Shown: positions 17,064 to 25,178, numbered from the stretch's first letter. The stretch is 53,706 nucleotides of DNA from Verrucomicrobiota bacterium (GCA_018969605.1 JAGWXY010000005.1:1-53706), one strand, 5' to 3'. Made by a program: numbers and translations. The notes: generated by a model not told the origin, from the letters alone.

Positions 17064-17748
17064 GCCGGAGCTGGGGAAAGTAGTGGAGGATTCCAAAGGC
17101 GATTGCGAGAAAACAAATCGCAAAAATGAATGCCGCATGGTGGCGCGAAATCGGCTTGCGAAGAAGCACGTACAGCGCAACGAGCATCGAGATGGCCACA
17201 AATGGCGCGGTTGCGATGATCGGCTGATTGTAAAACCAGGCGATCGAGGCGCCGATCAAAACAGGAATGTAGCCAAGCGCCACGAGAAAAGGGTGGGCTT
17301 TTTGCAGCCGCGGATCATAGACCTGCTCGACCTGCGTAAAAGCAATCTGACGGCGCAGACGGTCGATTTCATCGGGGCTGTGCTTGCGGCTGGGGATTTT
17401 TCCATCCGACTCCACGTTCATCGGCAAGGGGGCGGCGATAGGCTCGGGCTTGGGTTCTTGCTCGACGATTTTGGCTGCTGCGGGCTTGGATGGTGGCGAG
17501 GGCAGTTCTCCGACGCTTGACTCATGGTCGGTCGATGGATCAATCGCAAGGGTCGGCACGAATGAGAAATCCTCGATGCGTGATTCGACCTTTTTCATTT
17601 CCGAGGCATCGACATCGATCTTCGGCAGAGGCGCGGCATCGGCGAAGGCCGCAGTTTCATCGGCGGGGCTTTGAGTCGGAATGCCGAGGTTGCTGCGGAG
17701 CTCAGCAATCTCCTCGGCGGATTTTTTGCGCTGTGGCAAGAGACTCAT
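17053..17748 (-). CDS. Hypothetical membrane protein within the pyr operon
   Basis: A 231-residue protein of unknown function. The N-terminal 145 residues are charged and Pro/Glu-rich, likely disordered and cytoplasmic, with a short SAEEIAELRSNLG helix at the start and a second SPDEIDRLRRQIAF helix near residue 125. The C-terminus holds three hydrophobic segments (about 152-173, 177-196 and 203-224). It overlaps pyrR by 4 bp at its start (ATGA) and pyrB by 11 bp at its end, so it is firmly embedded in the operon. The two short SxxEI...LR helices resemble each other. I recognise no family. A link to pyrimidine enzymes at the membrane is only a guess from context. Confidence 0.8.
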   Translation of the reverse strand: MSLLPQRKKSAEEIAELRSNLGIPTQSPADETAAFADAAPLPKIDVDASEMKKVESRIEDFSFVPTLAIDPSTDHESSVGELPSPPSKPAAAKIVEQEPKPEPIAAPLPMNVESDGKIPSRKHSPDEIDRLRRQIAFTQVEQVYDPRLQKAHPFLVALGYIPVLIGASIAWFYNQPIIATAPFVAISMLVALYVLLRKPISRHHAAFIFAICFLAIAFGILHYFPQLRHAA

Positions 17749-18278
17749 GGCGAATCCTTTTGAATGACCCGGACCTGATCGAGGCCGTCGGTTTCTTCGA
17801 GAGACACCTTTACATGATCGAGGCGGCGGGTGTCGAGGGCGATGCCAACATAATCTGCGGAAATCGGCATTTCACGGTGACCGCGATCGATCAGCACGGC
17901 CAATTCGATGCAGGCGGGTCGGCCGTAATCCGAGAGAGCACCCAGCGCGGCGCGGATCGTGCGACCCGTGAACAGGACATCGTCGACAAGGATGATGTGC
18001 GCGTCCTCGACGGAAAACGGAATGTCACTTTCCTGCAGCGCAGGGTTTTCGCGCAGATGCTCGAAGTCGTCGCGGTAAAGGGAAATGTCGAGCACGCCGA
18101 AGGCGATCTCGCGGTCATCCTCGGTCAGCAGATCGATCAGGCGTTTGGCCACTTCGTCGCCACGACTGCGGATGCCGACCAACGCGATCGGCCGACCCGC
18201 GGTCTTGTCGCGGATCGCCGCGGCGAGGCGGCCGATGGCGGCCTCGATATCGTTGGCATTGAGGATTTGCTCGCTCAT
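17745..18278 (-). CDS. pyrR: Pyrimidine operon regulator / uracil phosphoribosyltransferase PyrR
   Basis: A 177-residue type I phosphoribosyltransferase. The PRPP loop is ILVDDVLFTGRTIRAAL, and LVGIRSRGDEVAKRL and LAVLIDRGHREMPI fit PyrR. In Bacillus it binds UMP and pyr leader RNA to attenuate transcription, and also has UPRT activity. It starts at ATG 18278, overlapping the purD stop by 4 bp (ATGA), and overlaps the next gene by 4 bp too. I saw no obvious PyrR RNA-binding loop upstream of purD, so regulation by attenuation is not shown here. Confidence 0.94.
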   Translation of the reverse strand: MSEQILNANDIEAAIGRLAAAIRDKTAGRPIALVGIRSRGDEVAKRLIDLLTEDDREIAFGVLDISLYRDDFEHLRENPALQESDIPFSVEDAHIILVDDVLFTGRTIRAALGALSDYGRPACIELAVLIDRGHREMPISADYVGIALDTRRLDHVKVSLEETDGLDQVRVIQKDSP

Positions 18279-19540
18279 GGGTTTTCGCTGCCGAAGTGGA
18301 GAATGCCGATATCTCTGCGACGTTGCAAGCCATCGAATCGGATCCCGTCGGCGGCCAGATGCGCGGCTTTGACCGCTTTTTCACGGGTTTCGGCCCCGCA
18401 GACCACGGCCAGCACGCGTCCACCGGCGGTTTCCCACTGACCATGGGCATTGAGCCGTGTGCCGGCGTGATACACGCGGTAGCCGCCTGAAACATCGAGC
18501 CCGTCGATGCGGTCGCCCGAACGCGAAGTTTCGGGGTAGCCGGCCGAGGCCAGCACGACACAAACACTCCAGCCTTCGTCGAAGGAAAGAAGATCGCCGC
18601 GCAGTTCACCCATGGCACCGGCGTGACAGAAGGCGGCCAAATCCCCTTTCACCAGCGGCATCACCGCTTGGCATTCGGGATCGCCAAAACGGCAGTTGTA
18701 TTCGATCACCTGTGGACCACTTGGCGTGAGCATGAGGCCGAAGTAGAGAAATCCGCGATAAGGCAAACCCTCGCGACGCAAACCCTCAACCGTCGGACGC
18801 ACAATCTCGCGCTCGATCGTTTGCATCAGTTCGGACGATACCAACTGACGGCTCGCCACCGCGCCCATGCCACCGGTGTTGGGTCCGTGGTCGCCATCCT
18901 GCGCGCGCTTGTAATCGCGAGCCGGCGTGAAAATCAGATACTGGTCATCGACGATCGCTGCAAAAACCGACACCTCGGGACCAGTGAGGCATTGCTCGAC
19001 CAATACGCGGCCTGGGCCAAAGCGTTGCTGCGTGAAAACCTCATCGAGGAAGTCCATCGCCTCTTTTTCGCTAGCACAAACCGCAACCCCTTTGCCGGCA
19101 GCCAAGCCATCGAACTTGAGCACGGTCGGGTATTCACCCGCGATCGCGGCCACTGCTTCATCAAGCGTCGCCGTCGCGGTCGCACGCGCAGTCGGGATCT
19201 TGTGACGCACGAGAAACTCCTTGGCAAATTCCTTGCTGGCCTCGAGTTGCGCCGATTCCTTCGGGGGGCCCCAACATGCAATGCCCTCTTTCGCGCAAAG
19301 GTTGGCAAGCCCCTCGCCTTTCACGAGATAGCTCTCCTCACCCGCCACGCAGAGGTCGATGCCATTTGATTTCATCCACGCGATCAACGACTCCAGCCCA
19401 TCGACCGATACCGGCTTCGCCAGCGTCGCAATCGCATCACTGCCAGGAAAACAATAAAGCTCCGGCTTGCCCGGAGATTCCGACAATGCCCTCACCAGCG
19501 CATGCTCACGCCCACCCTTGCCAACAACGAGAATCTTCAT
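18275..19540 (-). CDS. purD: Phosphoribosylamine-glycine ligase (GAR synthetase)
   Basis: ATP-grasp enzyme of purine synthesis that joins 5-phosphoribosylamine and glycine. The N-terminal KILVVGKGGREHALVRAL, the ATP-grasp segment LKFDGLAAGKGVAVC, the ARDYKRAQDGDHGPNTGGMGA signature and YNCRFGDPECQ with metal ligands are all intact. The length of 421 residues is normal. The ATG at 19540 starts the conserved region. It leads the co-directional chain purD-pyrR-membrane protein-pyrB-pyrC, so purine and pyrimidine genes appear to share a transcript. About 350 bp of gene-free DNA lies upstream. Confidence 0.96.
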   Translation of the reverse strand: MKILVVGKGGREHALVRALSESPGKPELYCFPGSDAIATLAKPVSVDGLESLIAWMKSNGIDLCVAGEESYLVKGEGLANLCAKEGIACWGPPKESAQLEASKEFAKEFLVRHKIPTARATATATLDEAVAAIAGEYPTVLKFDGLAAGKGVAVCASEKEAMDFLDEVFTQQRFGPGRVLVEQCLTGPEVSVFAAIVDDQYLIFTPARDYKRAQDGDHGPNTGGMGAVASRQLVSSELMQTIEREIVRPTVEGLRREGLPYRGFLYFGLMLTPSGPQVIEYNCRFGDPECQAVMPLVKGDLAAFCHAGAMGELRGDLLSFDEGWSVCVVLASAGYPETSRSGDRIDGLDVSGGYRVYHAGTRLNAHGQWETAGGRVLAVVCGAETREKAVKAAHLAADGIRFDGLQRRRDIGILHFGSENP

Positions 19541-19897
19541 CCGCGAAAGTTCTCGCCGAATTTCCCCAGCGACTCAATACCGAAAGGCAGGCATCGTGCT
19601 GAAGCGAAGACTGCTTGAAACGGTGAGTTCAACGCGCAGATGTATTTTCTTTCGCATGCAATGATGACATCGGCCTACCTGTCGCCAATCACCCCAAAAA
19701 ATCCATCCATGCTTCATGCGGTCCTTCGCCAGGTCAGCGCCCAAGTACCCAAACCTAACATCAAAGCACGGGAATTTATGAGGATTTGTGTATCAAGATT
19801 TCTACTCATTTGATGGAAATCTCAATGTGCACAAACGCAAATTCATGGTTGATTTATACAAGAAAGTTGCATATATTACAACCATCTTGTTCAAATA
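19541..19897. other. Divergent intergenic region purD/abiE
   Basis: About 357 bp. The half next to purD resembles core DNA. The half next to abiEi (about 19760-19897) is clearly AT-rich, unlike its surroundings, and contains the promoter described separately and an interrupted palindrome GTTG...CAAC at 19866-19882. No open frame there looks real. The base-composition step suggests the left edge of acquired DNA. Confidence 0.5.
19849..19877 (+). promoter_or_regulatory. Probable sigma-70 promoter of abiEi-abiEii
   Basis: TTGATT (19849-19854), 17 nt, then TATATT (19872-19877), 20 bp before the abiEi ATG. An interrupted GTTG/CAAC palindrome overlaps the -10 region and could be an operator for AbiEi autoregulation, as known for AbiE systems. 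Confidence 0.55.
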
Positions 19898-20503
19898 ATG
19901 CATCAAATTACCATCAACGAGCCGATCTTGGACACCCTCCGGATGCGTCAGTCCCTAAGTGACTTGGCGGATCCAAGGGGCAAGATCGCCCGAATGTTGG
20001 AATCCGGCGAGCTGATTTCTCTGCGACGCGGGCTTTACGCTGGCCGACACGATCTGGATCCCTTGTGTCTTGCTGGCTCAATCTACGGACCCTCCTACAT
20101 CAGCTATGAGACCGCACTGGCATGGCACGGAATGATTCCTGAGGGAGTGAAGGAAATTCTATCCGCCACCGTGAGGCGCGCGGCCGAATTCAGCAACGAT
20201 TATGGAAGGTTTCGTTACTTCAAGATTCCAAAGGCCGTTTATCCGATCGGCATTCAACGCATCGTCGACGCGGAGCTTCCATTTCTCATCGCAAGCCCAA
20301 CCAAGGCGCTCGCCGACAGCATCGCACGCGAGACTGAATTCCGTTCAATGGCAAGTGTCGGACGCTGGATGAACGAAATGCGAATGAATGTGGGCACGGG
20401 CCTCAAGCGCGAAGAGTTGAGGGAGTGTGCGCAATTTTACGGCCGCCCTGCGGTTCGCTGGCTGATGCTTTATGCCGAAAAAAACCAACTTTTCACATCA
20501 TGA
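19898..20503 (+). CDS. abiEi: AbiEi-family antitoxin / transcriptional regulator
   Basis: A 201-residue protein matching the type IV antitoxin AbiEi group. The N-terminus is helical, then GKIARMLESGELISLRRGLYAG is the characteristic winged helix-turn-helix wing. YISYETALAWHGMIPE and the C-terminal ASPTKALADSI...L region fit the antitoxin domain. In known systems AbiEi represses its own operon and counteracts the AbiEii nucleotidyltransferase. The gene overlaps abiEii by 4 bp (ATGA), giving coupled translation. A clear promoter lies upstream. The pair sits in AT-rich flanking DNA between purD and a core cluster, as expected for an acquired module. Confidence 0.88.
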   Translation: MHQITINEPILDTLRMRQSLSDLADPRGKIARMLESGELISLRRGLYAGRHDLDPLCLAGSIYGPSYISYETALAWHGMIPEGVKEILSATVRRAAEFSNDYGRFRYFKIPKAVYPIGIQRIVDAELPFLIASPTKALADSIARETEFRSMASVGRWMNEMRMNVGTGLKREELRECAQFYGRPAVRWLMLYAEKNQLFTS

Positions 20504-21363
20504 ATCCCGCCCTCAAGGACATGCTGGATGCCTACCAGCCGCAAACTCCCACCGACTATCAGAATGCCGCTCGCGAGGTCGTGCAGGAAATTGCATTGCT
20601 TGGACTATGGCGCGGAGGATTTTTTGAGAAGGCTGCCTTCTACGGTGGAACCGCCTTGCGGATTTTTCATGGGTTGCGCCGCTTCTCGGAGGATCTTGAT
20701 TTCACGCTGCTGTCGGCCGATGACAAGAGCCGGCTTGAAACCTATCTCCCATCCGTAGCCACTGAACTTGAATCATGGGGGTTTTCTTTTGAGGCCGAAA
20801 AAAAATCGGCAGGAGAAAAGACAGGCATCGAATCCGCATTTCTGAAGGGCGGCACCCAACTCAACCTGCTGCACATCGGCGCACCCGCCGACCTTGCCAA
20901 CAAGCTACCGCGCCGCCAGTCGTTGAAAATCAAATTGGAACTGGACCTGCGGCCACCACCTTTTGCCACAACCGAAGTTCGCACCCAACTCCTACCTAGC
21001 CCGTATCAGGTGACCCTCTATGACATTGAAAGTCTCTTTGCCGGCAAACTCCATGCCGTGCTCTGCCGCGGATGGAAAAGCCGAATCAAAGGTCGCGATT
21101 TTTATGACTTCGTCTGGTACGTCAGCAGAAACATCAGACCGAATCTCGCCCATCTCGACGCACGCATGCGCCAGACGGGGCACTGGAGCGGCGAACCGAT
21201 CAACGCGCGATCTCTCAAAGAATTGCTGCTGGCTCGATTTGCCGAAATCGATTTCAAAAAAGCTGCTGATGAGGTCCGGATATTCATTTCCGACCCCCGC
21301 GAACTCGAGCTTTGGTCACCATCGTTTTTCAATGAACTCGCCGGAAGAATCAGTGCTGGTTGA
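20500..21363 (+). CDS. abiEii: AbiEii-family nucleotidyltransferase toxin
   Basis: A 287-residue DNA polymerase-beta-like nucleotidyltransferase. The core motif GGTALRIFHGLRRFSEDLDFTLL at about residue 47 contains the G-G/S helix and the DxD metal ligands (EDLDF). The downstream Asp-containing strand LKIKLELDLRP and the FAGKLHAVLCR...KGRDFYDFVWY segment match AbiEii toxins. Related enzymes add nucleotides to tRNA or use GTP to arrest growth during phage infection. ATG 20500 overlaps the antitoxin stop. An earlier in-frame ATG at 20425 lies inside abiEi and is unlikely. All motifs needed for activity look intact. Confidence 0.9.
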   Translation: MNPALKDMLDAYQPQTPTDYQNAAREVVQEIALLGLWRGGFFEKAAFYGGTALRIFHGLRRFSEDLDFTLLSADDKSRLETYLPSVATELESWGFSFEAEKKSAGEKTGIESAFLKGGTQLNLLHIGAPADLANKLPRRQSLKIKLELDLRPPPFATTEVRTQLLPSPYQVTLYDIESLFAGKLHAVLCRGWKSRIKGRDFYDFVWYVSRNIRPNLAHLDARMRQTGHWSGEPINARSLKELLLARFAEIDFKKAADEVRIFISDPRELELWSPSFFNELAGRISAG

Positions 21364-21373
21364 TGACACCAAA

Positions 21374-22051
21374 CTACGGGGTTGATGAGAAATTCTTCAC
21401 CCCAAACTCAAGCACCACCCTCGCTTGTTCTTCTTTGAGCGCTGGCAGTTCGGATCGCAGGCACTTGGTTCCCATGATTTCACCCAAGGCCCCCTGCTCC
21501 ATCTGCACGACGCGAGGATACTTGGCGAAGATGGCCTGCATGGGGTTGTGATATTCGATGATCTTCACAAAGCCCGCCGTCATCTCATCGATGCGCCAGA
21601 TGCAGCCGTCGACCTCGCGCAGCTGCATCAACACGGCGGTTTTTTTCTCCATCGTGTCCGCTGCCGACACAGACGGCTGATACCTCGTCTTGAGTCCCTG
21701 AAAGTACTGAAAAATCAGTCGCTCCGGCGCGCTCTCGCCGTGCATGCGTTTCACCAGGTCGAGCAACTCAAGCGTGAAGCCGGGCCCGCATTGCGGAAAC
21801 AAGTGCGAAGCTTTTTCGGAGAGGCTGAAGATAATTTCCGGCCTGCCAACGATCTTGCCAGCCTGGCGCGTGCGATTGAGATAACCGGCCTTTACCAGGT
21901 CTTCGCAGCTCTTCCTCGCGGCCATGTAGCTGCCGCCAAATTTGGCCGATAGCTCACTGGCAGGCATCGCGCCGGACACCTTCAACTCGAACAAGACCGC
22001 TCGCCAACGCGGGCGAATCAAATCCCAAAACGCGGGGATCCGTAGAGACAT
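21374..22051 (-). CDS. Winged-helix transcriptional regulator, SufR-like
   Basis: A 225-residue regulator. The N-terminus is a winged HTH of the ArsR/DeoR type (FELKVSGAMPASELSAKFGGSYMAARKSCEDLVKAGYL, then the wing RQAGKIVGRPEIIFSLSEKASHLFP). The C-terminal half resembles the SufR group, which senses iron-sulfur status, but only DGCIWRID and MGTKCLRSE supply cysteines there, so cluster binding is uncertain. No suf genes are near. The gene ends 10 bp from the convergent abiEii stop and starts downstream of the rpsA terminator, so it likely has its own promoter. Its targets are unknown. Confidence 0.7.
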   Translation of the reverse strand: MSLRIPAFWDLIRPRWRAVLFELKVSGAMPASELSAKFGGSYMAARKSCEDLVKAGYLNRTRQAGKIVGRPEIIFSLSEKASHLFPQCGPGFTLELLDLVKRMHGESAPERLIFQYFQGLKTRYQPSVSAADTMEKKTAVLMQLREVDGCIWRIDEMTAGFVKIIEYHNPMQAIFAKYPRVVQMEQGALGEIMGTKCLRSELPALKEEQARVVLEFGVKNFSSTP

Positions 22052-22107
22052 GACGAAGAATTCATCGCGGCGCGCATGGCCGCAATCCGCAATTTTACCA
22101 ACAAATG

Positions 22108-22143
22108 AAAAAACCGGACGAGCCTGAGCCCGTCCGGTTTTCC
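22108..22143 (-). terminator. Intrinsic terminator of rpsA
   Basis: AAACCGGACG (22111-22120) and CGTCCGGTTT (22131-22140) form a 10-bp stem with a 10-nt loop. On the minus strand the stem is followed by a run of six T. It lies 20 bp beyond the rpsA stop. The + strand also has a short T-run, so it may act in both directions. Confidence 0.88.
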
Positions 22144-22161
22144 ATGATGATCATGCAGATC

Positions 22162-23871
22162 TCAGGCGTTTTCGCCGGGACTCCACTCCTCGGAGGCAGC
22201 CGCCGCGAGATTGAAGGCCTGCTCGAGGCCGACCATTTCGCTTGAAGGACGCAGGCTTTCGAAGCTCGCGCTCTCCTTCTTGAGTTGCTCTTCGCTGTAA
22301 CCAACGGCCTTGATCGAAAGTCCGACGCGGCGCTCGACCTTGTCGACCTTGATCACGCGGGCCTCGATCTCGTCGCCGACCTTGATGATGTCCTTGACCT
22401 TCTCCACATGGTCTTCGCTCAGTTGCGAGATGTGGATGAGACCGTCGATGTCGCCAGCAAGGCTAATAAATGCGCCAAACGAAGCGATCTTCGCGACAGT
22501 GCCCTTGACGAGGTCGCCGACCTTGAAGCGCTCGTCGATGAGGCTCCATGGATCCTCTTCGGTTTGCTTGATGCCAAGCGAGACGCGTTGGTTGGCCTTG
22601 TCGATGGCCAGCACGACCGCCTCGACTTCGTCGCCCTTCTTGAGGACTTCAGAGGGGTGGTTGATCTTGCGGGTCCACGACATGTCGGAAACGTGGATCA
22701 TGCCATCGATGCCTTCCTCGAGTTCGACGAATGCGCCGTAAGCGGTGAGGTTGCGGACCGGGCCCTTGATGGTTGCGCCGACCGGGTAGCGAAGCTCGAT
22801 CTCGTCCCATGGGTTCGAATCAAGCTGACGCACGCCGAGCGAAATTTTCTGCTCTTCGATGCTGATGCCGAGAACGACCGCTTCGATCTCCTGGCCGATG
22901 TCGAGCACATCGCTCGGACGGGTGATGCGCTTGACCCATGAGAGCTCGGAAACGTGGACGAGACCTTCGACGCCGCGCTCGATTTCGATGAACGCACCGT
23001 AGGGAAGAAGCTTGGTCACGCGGCCTTTGACGCGCTGACCGATCGGGTACTTGCGCTCGATGTCTTCCCATGGGTTTTCGGACATCTGCTTGAGGCCGAG
23101 CGAAACACGCTCTTTCTCGCGATCGACATCGAGGATGACGACATCGACGGCTTGGCCGATGTGCAGCAACTCGGAAGGATGGTTGATGCGGCCCCACGAC
23201 ATGTCGGTGATATGGAGAAGACCGTCCATGCCTTGGAGGTCGACGAAGGCACCGAAGTCGGTGAGGTTCTTGATCGCGCCGGTGACCTTGTCGCCGATCT
23301 TGACCGATTGAAGGAATGTCTGGCGGAGCTCGGAGCGCTCGGCTTCGATGACTTCGCGGCGGGAAAGGACGATGTTCTTGCGCTCGTCGTTGACCTTGAC
23401 GATTTTGAACTCGTAGACATTGCCAACGTACTCGTTGAGGTCTTTCGGCGGGATGATGTCGACTTGCGAGCCTGGCAGGAATGCCTCGACACCGACATTG
23501 ACGGTAAGGCCGCCTTTGATGACGCCCTTGACCTTGCCGCGGACGAGTCCGCCATCTTGGAACACCTTGACGATTTTTTCCCAGTTTTGTTTGTGGGCGG
23601 CTTTCTCTTTTGACAGGACAACCATGCCCTCGTCGTTTTCAAGTTTCTCGAGAAGGACTTCGATCTCGTCGCCGATTTCAATTTCCTCGTCCTCGAATTC
23701 GTTGGACGGGATGGCTCCTTCGGATTTGTAGCCGATGTCGACGAGGACGACCTGCGGGCGGATTTCGAGGATCGTGCCCTTGACGATCGATCCTTCGCGG
23801 AATTCGCGGAATTTGGAATCGATCAGGTCGCTCAGTTCAGTGTTTGCGGGTGCCGCGGTGGCGTTGCTCAT
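22162..23871 (-). CDS. rpsA: 30S ribosomal protein S1
   Basis: A 569-residue protein with six S1/OB-fold RNA-binding repeats in series, the number found in E. coli S1. Each repeat shows the G.V..I...G.FV.L..G..G..H.S pattern, for example LTDFGAFVDLQGMDGLLHITDMSW, LTAYGAFVELEEGIDGMIHVSDMSW and IASFGAFISLAGDIDGLIHISQLS. It helps bring structured mRNAs to the 30S subunit. The ATG at 23871 is preceded by a leader without SD but with CTAAC repeats. A strong intrinsic terminator follows the stop. The C-terminus after the last repeat is short and Ser/Ala-rich. Confidence 0.97.
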   Translation of the reverse strand: MSNATAAPANTELSDLIDSKFREFREGSIVKGTILEIRPQVVLVDIGYKSEGAIPSNEFEDEEIEIGDEIEVLLEKLENDEGMVVLSKEKAAHKQNWEKIVKVFQDGGLVRGKVKGVIKGGLTVNVGVEAFLPGSQVDIIPPKDLNEYVGNVYEFKIVKVNDERKNIVLSRREVIEAERSELRQTFLQSVKIGDKVTGAIKNLTDFGAFVDLQGMDGLLHITDMSWGRINHPSELLHIGQAVDVVILDVDREKERVSLGLKQMSENPWEDIERKYPIGQRVKGRVTKLLPYGAFIEIERGVEGLVHVSELSWVKRITRPSDVLDIGQEIEAVVLGISIEEQKISLGVRQLDSNPWDEIELRYPVGATIKGPVRNLTAYGAFVELEEGIDGMIHVSDMSWTRKINHPSEVLKKGDEVEAVVLAIDKANQRVSLGIKQTEEDPWSLIDERFKVGDLVKGTVAKIASFGAFISLAGDIDGLIHISQLSEDHVEKVKDIIKVGDEIEARVIKVDKVERRVGLSIKAVGYSEEQLKKESASFESLRPSSEMVGLEQAFNLAAAASEEWSPGENA

Positions 23872-23936
23872 GGTATTGTTTGGTTAGGGTTAGGTTAGTG
23901 GTTCGTTTTCCTTCCGACAGTGCCCCGTGAAATGCT

Positions 23937-23971
23937 TTCTGCAGGCACCGGGGCTCCAACCGCCTGCAGAA
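23937..23971 (-). promoter_or_regulatory. Hairpin in the rpsA leader region
   Basis: TTCTGCAGGC (23937-23946) and GCCTGCAGAA (23962-23971), a perfect 10-bp stem with a 15-nt loop, about 65 bp upstream of the rpsA start. There is no T-run on either side. Since S1 autoregulates its own synthesis in E. coli through its leader, this could be a control structure; that is inference. Confidence 0.45.
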
Positions 23972-24111
23972 GAAAGAAAAACGGACCGCGAAACTAGCCT
24001 CCTTGCAGCCTCTGGCAAGGCCAAAGGTGGTAAATTTCGGGCTTTTGCATGGTGCTCAGATGGGAAAATTTCGTGGTTTCCACGGCACAAATCGTTTTTG
24101 ATTCAAGCAGC

Positions 24112-24648
24112 GTGAGCCATGAGTCTCCAAGCATTCTGAAATCCCGGCTGCGGGGAATGCTGCGCCGCGAGGCACGCAGTAATGATTCGGAAGCCGTGCG
24201 CAATGCCGTCGCTGATTGGATCAGGCGGCATCCGCAGGTCCATACGATCGCCACATTCGCCGCGCTGCCCGACGAGGTCGACCTCACGGAGCTCGTCACG
24301 CTCTTCCCTGAAAAACGCTGGCTGTTTCCCCGCGTCGATGGCGAAGGGGTTTGTTTTCATGCATCCGCCGATCCCACCAAGGACCTCGTTCGCGGCGCCT
24401 TCGGCATCCTCGAACCGCGCGCGGATTCACCTACCGTGCCACTCGACGAAATCGACGCCTTCCTCTGCCCCGGCATGGCCTTCGATCACCAAGGCGGCCG
24501 ACTCGGACGCGGCAAAGGATTCTACGATCGCCTGCTCTCACATGCACGCACCGATGCCCACAAAATCGGCATCGCCTTCCCCTCACAAATCGTCCCCAAC
24601 ACCCACTGCGAACCTCACGACATCCTCATGGACGAAGTCATCTCTTAA
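24112..24648 (+). CDS. 5-formyltetrahydrofolate cyclo-ligase
   Basis: Converts 5-formyl-THF to 5,10-methenyl-THF with ATP. The C-terminal signature PGMAFDHQGGRLGRGKGFYDRLL is unmistakable, with the ATP-binding GRLGRGKGFYD. The N-terminal LKSRLRGMLRREA segment and ATFAALPDEVDLTEL also fit. The start is uncertain: GTG 24112 gives the usual N-terminal helix directly, while ATG 24049 adds 21 residues that look unlike the family. It is transcribed divergently from rpsA. The stop at 24646-24648 is followed by a GC-rich hairpin and a hexanucleotide tandem repeat. Confidence 0.9.
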   Translation: MSHESPSILKSRLRGMLRREARSNDSEAVRNAVADWIRRHPQVHTIATFAALPDEVDLTELVTLFPEKRWLFPRVDGEGVCFHASADPTKDLVRGAFGILEPRADSPTVPLDEIDAFLCPGMAFDHQGGRLGRGKGFYDRLLSHARTDAHKIGIAFPSQIVPNTHCEPHDILMDEVIS

Positions 24649-24651
24649 AAA

Positions 24652-24670
24652 CGGGACCGCGGGCGTCCCG
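24652..24670. repeat. GC-rich hairpin after the 5-FTHF cyclo-ligase gene
   Basis: CGGGAC (24652-24657) pairs with GTCCCG (24665-24670), with a further GCGGG/CCCGC alternative pairing. No clean T-run follows, but a C/T-rich repeat does. It could be a REP-like repeat or a weak terminator. Confidence 0.45.
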
Positions 24671-24684
24671 CCCGCCTTCTTCTC

Positions 24685-24744
24685 TTCCTCTTCCTCTTCC
24701 TCTTCCTCTTCCTCTTCCTCTTCCTCTTCCTCTTCCTCTTCCTC
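24685..24744. repeat. (TTCCTC)10 tandem repeat
   Basis: Ten perfect TTCCTC units in a row, followed by three overlapping TTTCGAA words (24748-24772). It lies between the convergent 5-FTHF cyclo-ligase and apaG genes. A pure polypyrimidine tract of 60 bp is likely to be unstable in unit number. Confidence 0.95.
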
Positions 24745-24784
24745 TTTCGTTTCGAATTTCGAATTTCGAATTTAAAATTTCACC

Positions 24785-25171
24785 TCACACCCACTCCGGC
24801 ATCTCCAAACGAAACTCCGGAATGCGCGTAAAGATCCAATCACCCGCTGCCGTTTCACCAAAAAACGCGCCCTCGACGACCGCGGGTCCGGCCACCACAT
24901 GGTAGCTGTTGTACGAAAAGTGCCCGCCCGGCTCGATGCACGGATTTTGTCCGACAATCCCCTCGCCTTCGACGACCGTCACCTCGCCATCCAATTCACG
25001 CACCACCCATTTGCGACCACGCAAAGTCACCGGCACTGCCGAGTCGTTGAAAATCGAAATGAAATACACAAACGGATGAGGCTTGTTCGCCGGCGCCTCG
25101 AGGTTGGGCATGTAAACGACATCATCCACCTTCACGCGGAGACCCTCGTATTCCTTCATTGCTCCGGACAT
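24785..25171 (-). CDS. apaG: ApaG domain protein
   Basis: A 128-residue single-domain protein of the ApaG/DUF525 family, with an immunoglobulin-like beta fold. Recognisable segments are PFVYFISIFNDSAVPVTLRGRKWVV, the glycine-rich VVEGEGIVGQNPCIEPGGHFSY and GAFFGE. The biochemical role is not settled; in enterobacteria mutants affect Co2+/Mg2+ efflux. Start candidates are ATG 25171 and ATG 25159; the frame further upstream runs into the 46-bp direct repeat and is not family-like. It is divergent from thiD if the RhuM cassette between them is disregarded. Confidence 0.87.
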   Translation of the reverse strand: MSGAMKEYEGLRVKVDDVVYMPNLEAPANKPHPFVYFISIFNDSAVPVTLRGRKWVVRELDGEVTVVEGEGIVGQNPCIEPGGHFSYNSYHVVAGPAVVEGAFFGETAAGDWIFTRIPEFRLEMPEWV

Positions 25172-25178
25172 GCAGCGA

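Noticed and set aside
21374-22051. Third component of the AbiE system
   Set aside because: The regulator is on the opposite strand, convergent with abiEii, and looks like a SufR-type regulator with its own start near the rpsA terminator.
22162-23871. Long antisense open frames across rpsA, hsdM, ftsK and hsdR
   Set aside because: They mirror real genes with strong motifs on the other strand and have the skewed composition typical of antisense frames in GC-rich DNA.
24685-24744. Possible CRISPR-like repeat
   Set aside because: It is a simple TTCCTC tandem repeat with no spacers. No CRISPR array or cas gene was seen anywhere in the window.
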